Positions 53,681 through 63,128 of a stretch of DNA of 64,000 bases are shown in pieces. The notes below the pieces were generated by a model, which made no database searches, was not told where the DNA came from, and saw only the letters and a list, made by a program, of their open reading frames with translations. The stretch is taken from positions 62,001-126,000 of the forward strand of contig JAHXIP010000006.1 of assembly GCA_025655575.1 (NCBI GenBank), given 5' to 3'. A program made the translations under genes and the position numbers. Positions within the stretch are counted from its first letter, which is position 1. Each line of letters opens with the position of its first letter. The DNA is from Candidatus Thiodiazotropha sp. (ex Monitilora ramsayi). Lineage in GTDB: Bacteria > Pseudomonadota > Gammaproteobacteria > Chromatiales > Chromatiaceae.

Positions 53681-54389
53681 ACTTGAAACACGAAAAATCC
53701 TGGTCACCGGCGCCAGCCGTGGCATTGGCGCCGCCATTACCCGGCGGCTGCTGGCAGCCGGCTCTCATGTGGTTGCCGTAGCCCGTGATTTCTCCGACTG
53801 GGCAGAGCACCCGCCTCAACTTGAGACCATCACCCTGGATCTGTCGGATCTGGATAGGCTACCCGACCAGTTGGGTGAGATCACTCGCACCCATACCGAA
53901 CTGGATGGCCTGATCCTCAATGCAGGTCATGGCCGCTTCGGCTCATTGGAGGAGTTTTCCTATCATCAGATCAGGGAAATGGTCGAGATAAATCTGCTGC
54001 AACATATCTATATGGCCAGGGCTTTGACCCCTCATCTCAAGAAACAGGGGCATGGTGATTTGATCATCATCGGCTCAGAGGCCGCACTGAGCGGTGGACG
54101 TAAGGGCGCTGTCTACTCCGCCTGCAAATTCGCCCTGCGGGGACTTGCACAATCACTGCGCGAGGAGTGCAGCCAGAGCGGCGTGCGAGTTAGCCTGATC
54201 AATCCCGGCATGGTCGACACGCCATTTTATGATGAACTCGATTTCGCACCGGGCGAGACACCGGAAAATCACTTGCGGCCGGAAGATGTGGCCGATGCCG
54301 TTGAGATGGTACTGCAGGCCCATCCCGGCACCGTTTTTGACGAAATCAATCTCAATCCGTTGAAAAAAGTTATCCGATTTAAAAAGTGA
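53673..54389 (+). CDS. Short-chain dehydrogenase/reductase
   Basis: The 238-residue Rossmann enzyme has the cofactor loop TGASRGIGAAI, NAG motif LILNAGHGRFG, catalytic Ser (IIIGSEAAL) and YSACK (Tyr-x3-Lys), then NPGMVDTPF. It prefers NADP(H) if the loop rules apply. It overlaps its neighbours on both sides by a few bases. Substrate unknown. Confidence 0.9.
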   Translation: MHRLETRKILVTGASRGIGAAITRRLLAAGSHVVAVARDFSDWAEHPPQLETITLDLSDLDRLPDQLGEITRTHTELDGLILNAGHGRFGSLEEFSYHQIREMVEINLLQHIYMARALTPHLKKQGHGDLIIIGSEAALSGGRKGAVYSACKFALRGLAQSLREECSQSGVRVSLINPGMVDTPFYDELDFAPGETPENHLRPEDVADAVEMVLQAHPGTVFDEINLNPLKKVIRFKK

Positions 54390-55120
54390 CTCACTTCGAT
54401 TTTCAACCTATCGGTACCATCACCTCCTGTTTTAAGGAGAAATTCGGTATTCCTCGACAATCGGGGTTGATTCCGGAGGCTCGGGCCACTCTGGATATTC
54501 TGCCTCCCTATAATCGCCCGGAGGCATTTCGGGAACTGGCCGAATACTCCCATATCTGGCTCACCTTTGTCTTTCACGCCAACATTCGGGAAAACTGGAA
54601 GCCGACGGTCAGACCACCACGCCTCGGTGGTAACCAGCGGGTCGGTGTGTTTGCCTCCCGCAGCCCTTTCCGGCCCAATCCGATCGGACTCTCAGTGGTG
54701 AGGCTCGATCAATTGGATATCGATCACAGCAATATCCGTCTCTACCTAAGCGGTATAGACCTGCTCGACGGCACCCCCGTACTGGATATCAAACCCTATC
54801 TGCCCTATACCGATGCTATCCCCGATGCCAGTGCTGGATATGCACCGGATCCGCCTGGCACGCCGCAGAAGCTGACTTTCGAACACCAGGCAGAAGAGGT
54901 ACTGAATAAACTCAATGAACTGGAATCCGCTCAACTGAGAAAACTCATCCGGCAAATCCTTGAACAGGACCCTCGGCCAGGCTACCGACAGGGGCAACCG
55001 GAAAAACGCTATTACGGTATGCGCCTGTTCGATTACGATATACGGTGGGAAATCGAGCAAAGCGGTATTCGGGTGACTGAGTTAGTTCCCTTTTCCACTA
55101 CGTGTAAATCATCATCCTAA
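54386..55120 (+). CDS. trmO: tRNA (m6t6A37) methyltransferase TrmO
   Basis: The GTG start overlaps the SDR stop. The 244 residues show the UPF0066/TsaA fold: FQPIGTITSCFKEKFGIPRQ, then SHIWLTFVFH, RSPFRPNPIGLSVVRL and LDGTPVLDIKPYLPYTDA, all conserved in TrmO. The enzyme N6-methylates t6A37 in certain threonine tRNAs. The C-terminal TsaA-associated region is also present (LIRQILEQDPRPGYRQ). Confidence 0.93.
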   Translation: MTHFDFQPIGTITSCFKEKFGIPRQSGLIPEARATLDILPPYNRPEAFRELAEYSHIWLTFVFHANIRENWKPTVRPPRLGGNQRVGVFASRSPFRPNPIGLSVVRLDQLDIDHSNIRLYLSGIDLLDGTPVLDIKPYLPYTDAIPDASAGYAPDPPGTPQKLTFEHQAEEVLNKLNELESAQLRKLIRQILEQDPRPGYRQGQPEKRYYGMRLFDYDIRWEIEQSGIRVTELVPFSTTCKSSS

Positions 55121-55122
55121 TC

Positions 55123-55542
55123 ATGGACCTGGCAGCCTTTTATCCCACACTGAAGCTAATTCACGTCGCCACCGTCGTGATAACCGGCTCACTATTTACC
55201 CTTCGCTTTTTGTGGATGGTGAACGGAACACTGGAACAGCGTGGCCGCTGGGTCAGCACCCTACCCCATGTCAATGACACACTGCTGTTTATCAGTGGCC
55301 TGTTAATCGCTTCGATTATTGGTCAATTGCCTTTGCAGGCTCCCTGGCTAACAGCCAAACTCTTTGTGCTGCTCGCCTATATTCTGTTGGGTTCAGTAGC
55401 ATTGAAACGTGGTAAAAGCTCACGAATCCGCCTTTGGTCCGGCTATGCCGCAATCACCTGTTACCTCCTCATCATATCCATTGCGCTCACCCGTAATCCC
55501 ATCCCCAGTTTTGAGTCACTGATTCAGCGCCTTGGATTCTAA
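55123..55542 (+). CDS. SirB2 family membrane protein
   Basis: The 139 residues have four hydrophobic helices with the SirB2 pattern LKLIHVATVVITGSLFTLRF and LPHVNDTLLFISGLLIA, then WLTAKLFVLLAYILLG. SirB2-type proteins are small inner-membrane proteins named for a Salmonella invasion-gene regulator; their direct role is not known. The gene starts two bases after trmO. Confidence 0.9.
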   Translation: MDLAAFYPTLKLIHVATVVITGSLFTLRFLWMVNGTLEQRGRWVSTLPHVNDTLLFISGLLIASIIGQLPLQAPWLTAKLFVLLAYILLGSVALKRGKSSRIRLWSGYAAITCYLLIISIALTRNPIPSFESLIQRLGF

Positions 55543-55562
55543 GCGATCGTTAACGCTTTTTT
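55541..55562 (+). terminator. Weak hairpin with T tract after the SirB2 gene
   Basis: AAGCG (55541-55545) and CGCTT (55554-55558) pair around an eight-base loop and run into TTTT. The stem is only five base pairs and begins inside the stop codon, so termination may be partial. Confidence 0.35.
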
Positions 55563-55717
55563 ACCTAAGCCAAGTATGAGAGCGCTTCCTGTAAGCCCCA
55601 CAAAACGCTATGATTCCTTGTTTGAAGAGAGAGTTAAGTCATGAATGTAGGTTCAATGACTGATCTGAACACCTGTTCCACGAAAAATGCATCACAAGCA
55701 AAATAATCTAAAGTCTG

Positions 55718-58183
55718 ATGAGCAGCGATAAACCCGTCGAGACAAGGTCCCAAAAACTCGACCTGATTCAATCCTTCCTCCAACAGGTTCCGGGGCGGGT
55801 CTCCGCTATTCTGGAAAACTGGCACCAACTGGTACACAGCGACTGGGATGGCCAAATGCTCGATATGCTGATCGAGCGTATTACCACACTGGCAGAATCC
55901 GGCGGTAAATTCGGTGTTCCTCAGATCACACAGAGCGGGAATTCCCTGATCGGACATCTCAGCGATTACCACAACACCGGCCTGAAACCCCAGCACGATG
56001 ATGTGGTCGCCCTCGACGGCTTGATCCATGCATTCAAAGATGCCTCCATCCAAGCCTGTAACCAGCAGGCTGAAACACTCATTCATGAAGCCAGTGGGAG
56101 TGAGGATTCCGAGTCCCCCAAAGCAGCGGGTGAGTGCCAAGTATTCCTGCTCGGCATCGATGAAGGCCTCGCGGCAAGTCTGACTCGAAATTTGCAGGCA
56201 AAGAACTTCGACGTGGCGTTATTGGCTGATGCCGATGAGATGATTCACCACTACGAAATCAATCCTGATGATCACTGTATCCTGATCAGCCACACCGACT
56301 GGCTGGGACAGCTTTTTCCTGAAAGTAAAACGGGTGGTCTATGGAATAAAGAGAATGGCCTGCCAGGTGTTCCTGTTGCATTCATTGCCGACACCAACGA
56401 TCTCAATACACGACTTGCTGCCATGCGGGTGGATGCCAACGCCTATTGGTCGAAACCGGTAGACCCCTTCCTGATCGCCAAGCGTGTGCAGGAGATGACC
56501 ACCTCAGAGGTGGATGCACTCTATCGCGTTCTGATTGTCGAGGATGACCCGGCCCAAGCCGATTTTGCCGATGCCATTCTCAGCAAGGCTGATTTCAAGT
56601 GTCGCAGCGTCATTGATCCACTGCAGGTGATGGATGCCATGCAGGCATTCAATCCCGACCTTATTCTGATGGATCTCTACATGCCTGGCGCCAGCGGCAC
56701 CGAATTGACCACCATCATCAGAGAACAAAACGAGTTCGTCGATATTCCCATTGTTTTCCTATCCGGTGAGCAGGATCTGGACAAACAGCTCAAGGCGCTA
56801 AGCTTTGGTGGCGAAGACTTTCTCTCAAAACCCATCGCCCCCAAACATCTGATTAGCACGGTCACCAACCGTATACGGCGTGCGCGCCAGCTAAACAACC
56901 GTCTCGGTGGCCAAACCAGAAGTGAAAAAGAGACCGGGTTGCATACCCGAAACTATCTCATGGAGCGGCTCGACGCCCTACTGCTGGCTGATTCAACCAT
57001 CGACGAGACTACCTGCGTGCTCAATTTGCAAATCGACAATCCCGAGCACTTGGTGGCCTCGGTTGGCATCGGTGGTATGGACGTCGTCCTCGCAGAGGTT
57101 GCCCGGCATCTCAAGAACCATTTGCAGTCACAAGATGTCCTGACACGTTTTGGCGACAGTAGCCTTGGGCTTCTGCTCTCACGCGGCAGTCTGGAGCAGA
57201 TTGAATCTCTTGCTGACAAGCTCTGCCAGAGCGTTTCCAAACAGATCATTGAGGTAGACAACAGCACGGTCGGTACGACTCTCAGTATTGGTATTTACTC
57301 TTTGGAAGCCGGCAATCAGGATTCTCGCTCGATCATCGCTCATGCCCAGATCGCCAGTCGTGAAGCGCAGGAGGCCGGTGGTAACCAGATCAAGCTGTCC
57401 AAGCCGGAACCCAAAGACGAAGACACTGCCGGTGACGAATCCGACATCGGAAATCTGATCGCGCGGGCCTTCGATGAGAAGCTATTTAATATCTTTTTCC
57501 AGCCTGTGGTTGCTTTGCAGGGCTCACCCGAAGCCCACTATCAGACATTGATCCGACTGCAGGAGCCCGACGGCAAACTACATCTTGCCGGTGATTTTAT
57601 TCCAGCGGCCGAGGAGATGGGGCTGATCAGCAAGATCGATCAATGGACCACCCGACAGGCCATCAATGTGGTCAACGAACATCGCAAGCAGGGTAATCTG
57701 TTGCACCTCTTCGTCTCCCAGTCAACCGACTTGCTGGAGAATATTGAGCGCATGACCTGGCTGCAGGAGAAACACCGCAGTGGCCATATCACCGCGAAGA
57801 ACCTGACTTTCGAATTCAATATCAATGAGGTGGGAAAGAATCTCAACTCGGCCAAGATCTGTTTCGACATGCTGCAGAAGATTGGCATTACCACACTGCT
57901 GACCCGCGTGACACTTACCCCGGAAACGGAAAGAACCATCCGGCATCTGCCTATCAGCTATATCAAGCTTGACTACAGCCTGCTATCCGGAAATGGCGAG
58001 GGGATCAAGGAAGTGATAACACTGGCACATGAATTGAAGATCAAAGTCATCGCACCCCAGGTGGAAGACCCACGCAGTATCGCCATTCTCTGGAGCAGCG
58101 GCACAGATTTCGTACAAGGTAACTTCGTCCAGCGTCCGGAAAACAACTTGATCTACGACTTCACTGAATCCGTATTAAACTGA
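55718..58183 (+). CDS. FimX-like degenerate GGDEF-EAL receptor with HPt-like and receiver domains
   Basis: The 821 residues divide into an HPt-like helical N-terminus (10-125) whose phosphorylatable His is not seen at the usual place, and receiver 1 (140-258), which lacks a usual acceptor Asp. Receiver 2 (271-388) has a good Asp319 in LILMD and Lys371. GGDEF (405-560) is degenerate: RFGDSS replaces the GGDEF signature. EAL (578-815) is degenerate: QTL replaces EAL (608-612) and APQVED replaces the usual AEGVE. This is the state of FimX/TdeA-type proteins, which bind cyclic-di-GMP without cutting it and control type IV pili or other surface machinery. It likely reads the nucleotide and a phosphorylation signal together. 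Confidence 0.9.
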   Translation: MSSDKPVETRSQKLDLIQSFLQQVPGRVSAILENWHQLVHSDWDGQMLDMLIERITTLAESGGKFGVPQITQSGNSLIGHLSDYHNTGLKPQHDDVVALDGLIHAFKDASIQACNQQAETLIHEASGSEDSESPKAAGECQVFLLGIDEGLAASLTRNLQAKNFDVALLADADEMIHHYEINPDDHCILISHTDWLGQLFPESKTGGLWNKENGLPGVPVAFIADTNDLNTRLAAMRVDANAYWSKPVDPFLIAKRVQEMTTSEVDALYRVLIVEDDPAQADFADAILSKADFKCRSVIDPLQVMDAMQAFNPDLILMDLYMPGASGTELTTIIREQNEFVDIPIVFLSGEQDLDKQLKALSFGGEDFLSKPIAPKHLISTVTNRIRRARQLNNRLGGQTRSEKETGLHTRNYLMERLDALLLADSTIDETTCVLNLQIDNPEHLVASVGIGGMDVVLAEVARHLKNHLQSQDVLTRFGDSSLGLLLSRGSLEQIESLADKLCQSVSKQIIEVDNSTVGTTLSIGIYSLEAGNQDSRSIIAHAQIASREAQEAGGNQIKLSKPEPKDEDTAGDESDIGNLIARAFDEKLFNIFFQPVVALQGSPEAHYQTLIRLQEPDGKLHLAGDFIPAAEEMGLISKIDQWTTRQAINVVNEHRKQGNLLHLFVSQSTDLLENIERMTWLQEKHRSGHITAKNLTFEFNINEVGKNLNSAKICFDMLQKIGITTLLTRVTLTPETERTIRHLPISYIKLDYSLLSGNGEGIKEVITLAHELKIKVIAPQVEDPRSIAILWSSGTDFVQGNFVQRPENNLIYDFTESVLN

Positions 58184-58253
58184 CGAGCCTCTCCCACCTC
58201 ATTCATCTATGCTATGGGGTGACACCAATCAGGCTGTCAGGAGTCATATCATC

Positions 58254-58631
58254 ATGGGACAGACACTCTCTAAAATTCTCTCTCTGTCGTGCCTGTTAGT
58301 GCTCGCACCTGCACTGACAGCCGGACCCAGCCTCTATCCCCAACCGGTTACACCGCGGTTCGAAGAGGGAGATGATCAACTTACCTGTCGCGAATTGGAG
58401 CAACAGCTCTCATCCCTCTCCCGGCAGACCTACAGTGACAAGCCTGGTTTTTATGACGATCCCTATCACGGCGCCTCCATCTGGGCAGGCACGCTTTGGG
58501 CACCCGGTGCCTGGGGCTATCTGGCCTACTCTGGAACAGCGGAATATACCGAACACGCCCGCGTTCACGAGGCGGCCAGTCGTATAGAAGCCCTGCGCCA
58601 CTTGAAGGCCAGACGCCGTTGTTATGAGTAA
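58254..58631 (+). CDS. Small secreted protein of unknown function
   Basis: The start at 58254 opens a signal peptide (MGQTLSKILSLSCLLVLAPALTA); the frame upstream of it is not convincing. About 100 mature residues follow, with two cysteines (TCRELEQQL and the final RRCYE) and a Tyr/Trp/Gly-rich middle (WAGTLWAPGAWGYLAYSG). The helical ends suggest a small periplasmic or outer-membrane-associated protein. Its stop overlaps the ABC exporter start by eight bases, which suggests a shared role. Family not recognised. Confidence 0.65.
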   Translation: MGQTLSKILSLSCLLVLAPALTAGPSLYPQPVTPRFEEGDDQLTCRELEQQLSSLSRQTYSDKPGFYDDPYHGASIWAGTLWAPGAWGYLAYSGTAEYTEHARVHEAASRIEALRHLKARRRCYE

Positions 58632-60447
58632 AGCGTCATCTTCGCGGGATCTGCGCACCCGTGAATATAGCTGGAATGAACTCACACAAATGGTGTTTCA
58701 GCACCGTCGTGAGCTGATCGCTGCCAACCTGATTGCCATCCTCGGCGCCATGGCAGCCGTACCTGTGCCCCTGCTCATACCTTTACTGGTGGATGAGGTA
58801 CTCCTGAGTCAGCCGGGCAGAGCAGTCGGTCTGATGAATGACCTGTTTCCGGAAAACTGGCATGGTCCGGTGCTCTATATTCTTGCCGTACTGGTTTTGA
58901 CCCTGGTGCTCCGCTTCCTGGCCCTGATCTTCGGTGTCTGGCAGACCTGGCAGTTCACCCGTATCGCCAAAGATGTGATCTACCACATACGACGCGACCT
59001 CCTGCGACGTCTTGAGCGGATATCCATGTCCTCTTACGAGACCATGGGTAGCGGCACTGTCGCCTCACATCTTGTTACCGACCTGGAAGCCGTAGACAGC
59101 TTCGTCAGTGTCACCACCAGTAAATTCCTGGTGGCCGCCCTCAGTATCATAGGTACCGCTGTTGTACTACTCTGGATCAACTGGGCCCTGGCTCTGTTCA
59201 TCCTGCTACTGAACCCCCTGGTGATCTACTTCACCACCATCTTCGGCCGCAAGGTCAAGCAGCTTAAGAAGCGGGAGAACTCTGCCTTCCAGGCCTTTCA
59301 GGAATCGCTGGAAGAGACTCTCGACGCAATCCAGCAGATCCGCGCCAGCAATCGGGAACGCCACTACATCCGCCGTATCATTGATAAGGCCAATCACATC
59401 CGCCACCACTCAGCCGCTTTTACCTGGAAAAGTGATGCGGCCAATCGGCTCTCCTTCATGATCTTCCTCTTCGGCTTCGATATCTTTCGCGCCGTCAGTA
59501 TGTTCATGGTGCTCTGGTCCGACCTGACCATCGGCGAGATGCTCGGCGTCTACGCCTATCTCTGGTTCATGATGGGTCCTGTACAGGAGGTCCTGAATAT
59601 CCAGTATGCCTACAACGCAGCCCAGGCCGCCCTGGGACGTATCAACGATCTGCTGCGTGTGGATCTGGAACCCGCTTACCCCCATCTCCACAACCCCTTC
59701 GTGGACAAGACCACCGTCAGCCTTCGCCTGGAGAATCTTGAGTTCGCTTATGGTGACGGTCCCCGCGTACTCGACGGCGTCAACCTGGAGATAAAATCCG
59801 GGGAAAAGGTTGCCTTTGTCGGTGCCAGTGGTGGTGGCAAGACGACCCTGGTACAGATCATCCTTGGCCTCTATCCCATCAGATCGGGCCGGGTCCTTTT
59901 CGACAATGTGCCGGTGGACGAGATCGGCATGGACGTGGTCCGTGACCACGTTGCCACCGTGCTGCAACACCCCGCCCTGCTCAATGACAGCGTCAGGATC
60001 AACCTTACCCTGGGTCGAGATATCACTGATGAAAAGCTCTGGCAGGCGCTGGAAATCGCTCAACTCAAAGAGACTGTAGAGGCACTGGATGACGGTCTGG
60101 AAACCCTCATCGGTCGCTTCGGTGTCAGGCTCTCGGGCGGTCAGCGCCAGCGGCTTGCCATTGCCCGCATGGTATTGACCGACCCCAGGGTGGTGATCCT
60201 TGATGAAGCCACCTCAGCCCTCGACACGACCACCGAAGGCGACCTGCACGCCGCCCTGCAGGCATTCCTCGCGGGACGAACGACTATCATCATTGCACAC
60301 CGCCTGAGTGCGGTGAAACAAGCTGATCGAGTCCTGGTATTCGAAGACGGTCGGGTTGTCGAAGAGGGTCGTCATGAGGAACTGTTGGAAAACAACGGCC
60401 TCTATACCAGTCTTTATGGCAAGCAGGAACAAGCCAGTGGCGCCTGA
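58624..60447 (+). CDS. ABC exporter, fused membrane and ATPase (MsbA/lipid-type)
   Basis: The 607 residues have six transmembrane helices (about 35-330) and a C-terminal ATPase with Walker A GASGGGKTT (about 399-407), signature LSGGQRQRLAIARM (about 502), Walker B VVILDEATSALD (about 522) and the H-loop IIIAHRL. This half-transporter works as a homodimer. The family exports lipids, peptides or drugs; nothing here specifies the substrate. Confidence 0.92.
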   Translation: MSKASSSRDLRTREYSWNELTQMVFQHRRELIAANLIAILGAMAAVPVPLLIPLLVDEVLLSQPGRAVGLMNDLFPENWHGPVLYILAVLVLTLVLRFLALIFGVWQTWQFTRIAKDVIYHIRRDLLRRLERISMSSYETMGSGTVASHLVTDLEAVDSFVSVTTSKFLVAALSIIGTAVVLLWINWALALFILLLNPLVIYFTTIFGRKVKQLKKRENSAFQAFQESLEETLDAIQQIRASNRERHYIRRIIDKANHIRHHSAAFTWKSDAANRLSFMIFLFGFDIFRAVSMFMVLWSDLTIGEMLGVYAYLWFMMGPVQEVLNIQYAYNAAQAALGRINDLLRVDLEPAYPHLHNPFVDKTTVSLRLENLEFAYGDGPRVLDGVNLEIKSGEKVAFVGASGGGKTTLVQIILGLYPIRSGRVLFDNVPVDEIGMDVVRDHVATVLQHPALLNDSVRINLTLGRDITDEKLWQALEIAQLKETVEALDDGLETLIGRFGVRLSGGQRQRLAIARMVLTDPRVVILDEATSALDTTTEGDLHAALQAFLAGRTTIIIAHRLSAVKQADRVLVFEDGRVVEEGRHEELLENNGLYTSLYGKQEQASGA

Positions 60448-60547
60448 TGGTTATTCTTCTGTTTTAAATTTCCCTATCGCACAGTCACCCTGACAGTCTT
60501 TACGATAGAATAGTTATCCTTCATTCAACAGACTGGAAAAAAACTTA

Positions 60548-61177
60548 ATGTTCACGGGTATCGTCCAAGGCACCGCACAGCTTGTCTCAGTCATAGAAAA
60601 AGAGAACTTCCGCACCCATCGCATCCGACTACCCAATGATGCGCTAAAAGGCCTCACACCCGGCGCTTCTGTCGCCCATAACGGTTGTTGTCTGACAGTC
60701 ACTCAAATCGATGGAGACCTGGTCGATTTCGACCTAATGCAGGAGACCTTGCGGGCCACAAATCTTGGCGAGCTTACTGTTGGCGATCATGTCAATTTTG
60801 AACGTGCTGCATGCTTTGGTGACGAGATCGGTGGCCATGCCATGTCGGGTCATATTCTATGTACCGCAGAGGTTGTCAAAGTAACAACGAGCCCGAACAA
60901 TCATAACGTTCGTTTCAAGCTACCGTCAGTCTGGCGTAAATACATCTTTACCAAAGGCTACATCGGCATCGACGGCATCAGCCTTACCATCGGTGAAGCC
61001 GAGGGAGATGAATTCGACGTCAACCTGATCCCGGAGACGCTAGAGCGAACCAACATCGGCAGCCGGGAAGTCGGTGACCGGATTAATATTGAAATAGATC
61101 CCCAGACCCAGGCCATCGTCGACACGGTGGAACGGGTACTGCCAGACATGTACCAGCGCATTTCCCAACAGGACTGA
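60548..61177 (+). CDS. ribE: Riboflavin synthase, alpha subunit
   Basis: The 209 residues form two lumazine-binding repeats. The first begins [20 protein letters not shown] and has [12 protein letters not shown]; the second has [14 protein letters not shown] and [13 protein letters not shown]. The enzyme makes riboflavin from two molecules of dimethyl-ribityl-lumazine. No FMN riboswitch is seen in front. The other rib genes are not in the window. Confidence 0.95.
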   Translation: MFTGIVQGTAQLVSVIEKENFRTHRIRLPNDALKGLTPGASVAHNGCCLTVTQIDGDLVDFDLMQETLRATNLGELTVGDHVNFERAACFGDEIGGHAMSGHILCTAEVVKVTTSPNNHNVRFKLPSVWRKYIFTKGYIGIDGISLTIGEAEGDEFDVNLIPETLERTNIGSREVGDRINIEIDPQTQAIVDTVERVLPDMYQRISQQD

Positions 61178-61198
61178 CGTACGACATCTTTTATCCAA

Positions 61199-61420
61199 CC
61201 ATCGAAAAAAGATGCCGAGAATCGCATCTCCGATATCCACATCTGGAAAGTGGGTGCAAACCACTATGCTGGCATTATCGCCCTGGTCACCCACCGTTCA
61301 AAATCTGCGGAGCACTATAGGCGATTACTGAATGATTTCCATCTATTGTCCCATGCCACTATCGAGGTGAATACATGTGAAGGCGCGTTATGTATCACGA
61401 CAAAGACAGAAGCAAAATGA
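61199..61420 (+). pseudogene. C-terminal remnant of a CDF-family cation efflux protein (DmeF-like)
   Basis: One frame encodes a clear C-terminal piece: KKDAENRISDIHIWKVGANH, followed by YAGIIALVTH, EHYRRLL, HATIEVNTC and a stop at 61418-61420. These are the cytoplasmic-domain blocks of CDF transporters of cobalt, nickel or zinc. No start, no membrane helices and no ribosome site exist upstream, where ribE ends only 20 bases away. The piece is a truncated leftover, evidence of a deletion or rearrangement here. The remainder of 61421-61553 is empty. Confidence 0.75.
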
Positions 61421-61553
61421 CAACACATTGGAATTTAAGCGGGTGGCGTTCCTGCGTTAGACTACACTCAACATCCGACCCTCTTTCCTCTCCTATGAAA
61501 AAAACAGTCTAATTGATGGTGGGATGATAAATCCGTCCAGGCGATTGACTGAG

Positions 61554-62060
61554 CTATTTGAAAACCCCTGCATCCAAGCCTGTCAACTGCTCCAGGGTAA
61601 CATCATTAAACAAAACAATAGATGCCCCCTTGTGGTCTTTTAAAAATTCCTCAGCATCTTCCCTTGTCTCAAGCGGAATCAACTCATGCCCCATAGGCCC
61701 AAGCACATCCGAGCCGACAACATAGAAGGCCTTGCGGGCATCAATAAGCGTCAGGCCATAGTATTCAGTGACGCCAATCGCCTGAATCTCACTCACATGA
61801 TGGTTTGGTGCCCACTTCTGTAGATCAAGCAGATACTTAAAAAGATCCTTGGCGCCATCGAAATGATGTGCATGTCCATCTTTGTAGCGTACTGTTGCGA
61901 CCCATTCCGGGTACTTCGCAACAAACATACCACACACTGGACAGGTATCTTTTTGTCCTGGACTAGGCAACTCTACAGGTTCAGTTGCAGCACTCCCCGT
62001 CCAGCCAACAATAAACAATAGCCAAACCACACTGATGAGATGATTAATATTTTTTCCCAT
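61554..62060 (-). CDS. NosL-family copper-binding protein
   Basis: The start at 62060 opens a signal peptide (MGKNINHLISVVWLLFIVGW, cleaved near SAA) and gives 168 residues; a longer upstream frame is not used. The copper site is CPVCGMFV with the following YPEWVATVRYKDG, as in NosL. It has no lipobox cysteine, unlike classic NosL. NosL supplies Cu(I) to nitrous-oxide reductase in denitrifiers, but similar proteins serve other copper enzymes. It pairs with a second NosL gene 192 bases upstream. Confidence 0.85.
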   Translation of the reverse strand: MGKNINHLISVVWLLFIVGWTGSAATEPVELPSPGQKDTCPVCGMFVAKYPEWVATVRYKDGHAHHFDGAKDLFKYLLDLQKWAPNHHVSEIQAIGVTEYYGLTLIDARKAFYVVGSDVLGPMGHELIPLETREDAEEFLKDHKGASIVLFNDVTLEQLTGLDAGVFK

Positions 62061-62252
62061 ATTGTTTCTCGAATCGATAACAAGCTTAATAGTGTCCGTC
62101 CAAAAACAACTGTTCCTCAAAAAACTCATTCTGATGTAAACCAAAATGAAGAGAATCAAAGACGACTGAATCCCGACATACGCAAGAAGGCAAGCCGTGT
62201 GGTTTCTAAACGGACACAAATCAGTACTCAAGTTATGACCATTCTAGTCATT

Positions 62253-62936
62253 TTATCCTTGCTTCTGTTTCATCTTCTCCATCATACGCCGGCGTTTCTC
62301 AAGACGTCTCTTTCTCACCATCAGCGTATCATTCGCCATGCCGAGATAGGCGGCACTGAGTGCATCGTCAAACTTGGCCAGCTCTCCACCCTTTGCCGCT
62401 TGCGCTTGCTTTGCCGCTTCGCCGGATGAGAATGCCATCTTGCTTTTAGCTGACATGGTACCTTTCAGATTTGAGCCAACCAGATAGCTCATTTTGTCGA
62501 CATCAACCAGCGGCTTCACCTGAGCATCAGAAGCGAAATCTGCTGCATAGATCGCCTTTGGCCCACGATCGATATTCAACGACAGGCTGATAGCCAAACA
62601 GTGGATAGAACAGGTTCCATCCACAAGCCCATCATCGTAGTGCACCAGATGTCGGCTATGGTTCCACTTGGTTCTATCCATACCGCAATAGGGACACTTT
62701 GGATATTTTTCCAATTCATTCTCGAGTGGCTTATCGTCAGCTGCCGTCTTCGGTATAAACTGTAAGGGAGTACCATCACCCATGCATTTTTCACCTGAGG
62801 CTTTAACCCAGCCTTTACCCGGAACCATCACTCCGATACCCGGCCCGGCCAACACGCTTCCCGATAGCCCGGCCAATCCTGCCGCTGATAACATTTTCAA
62901 CATTTGTCGACGTTGCAGTTTCGTTTCTTCTGCCAT
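62253..62936 (-). CDS. NosL-family protein with Tat-like signal
   Basis: The signal peptide carries a twin-arginine-like stretch (LQRRQMLKMLSAAGLAGLSG), so export may occur folded. The copper-type motif CPYCGMDRTKWNHSRHLVHYDDG follows, in pieces, at about residues 80-103, with a second Cys-containing segment (GTCSIHCLA). The C-terminus is a helical Lys/Arg/Met-rich tail (RRLEKRRRMMEKMKQKQ), unusual for NosL and perhaps metal-binding through its methionines. It lies in a minus-strand set with the other NosL, a TauE/CcdA-like protein and TlpA. Confidence 0.82.
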   Translation of the reverse strand: MAEETKLQRRQMLKMLSAAGLAGLSGSVLAGPGIGVMVPGKGWVKASGEKCMGDGTPLQFIPKTAADDKPLENELEKYPKCPYCGMDRTKWNHSRHLVHYDDGLVDGTCSIHCLAISLSLNIDRGPKAIYAADFASDAQVKPLVDVDKMSYLVGSNLKGTMSAKSKMAFSSGEAAKQAQAAKGGELAKFDDALSAAYLGMANDTLMVRKRRLEKRRRMMEKMKQKQG

Positions 62937-63128
62937 GATCTTTCGCTCCTTTTACATCATCAGTTAGATAAATAGTGCGGTTCATAACGCTGAATGATCC
63001 GCACCGCTCGACAGATCACTCATCAAATAGCTAGGCAATATTATTTCCACATGTTTCGCAATGAGAGAAAATATCATTGCCTACCAATGGCTCAATTCAA
63101 TCTATACTCCTCACCTCTGCCAGATGCT

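Noticed and set aside
53238..53819. Minus-strand frame of 193 codons across the nucleosidase and SDR genes
   Set aside because: It crosses two well-supported plus-strand genes and has no family features.
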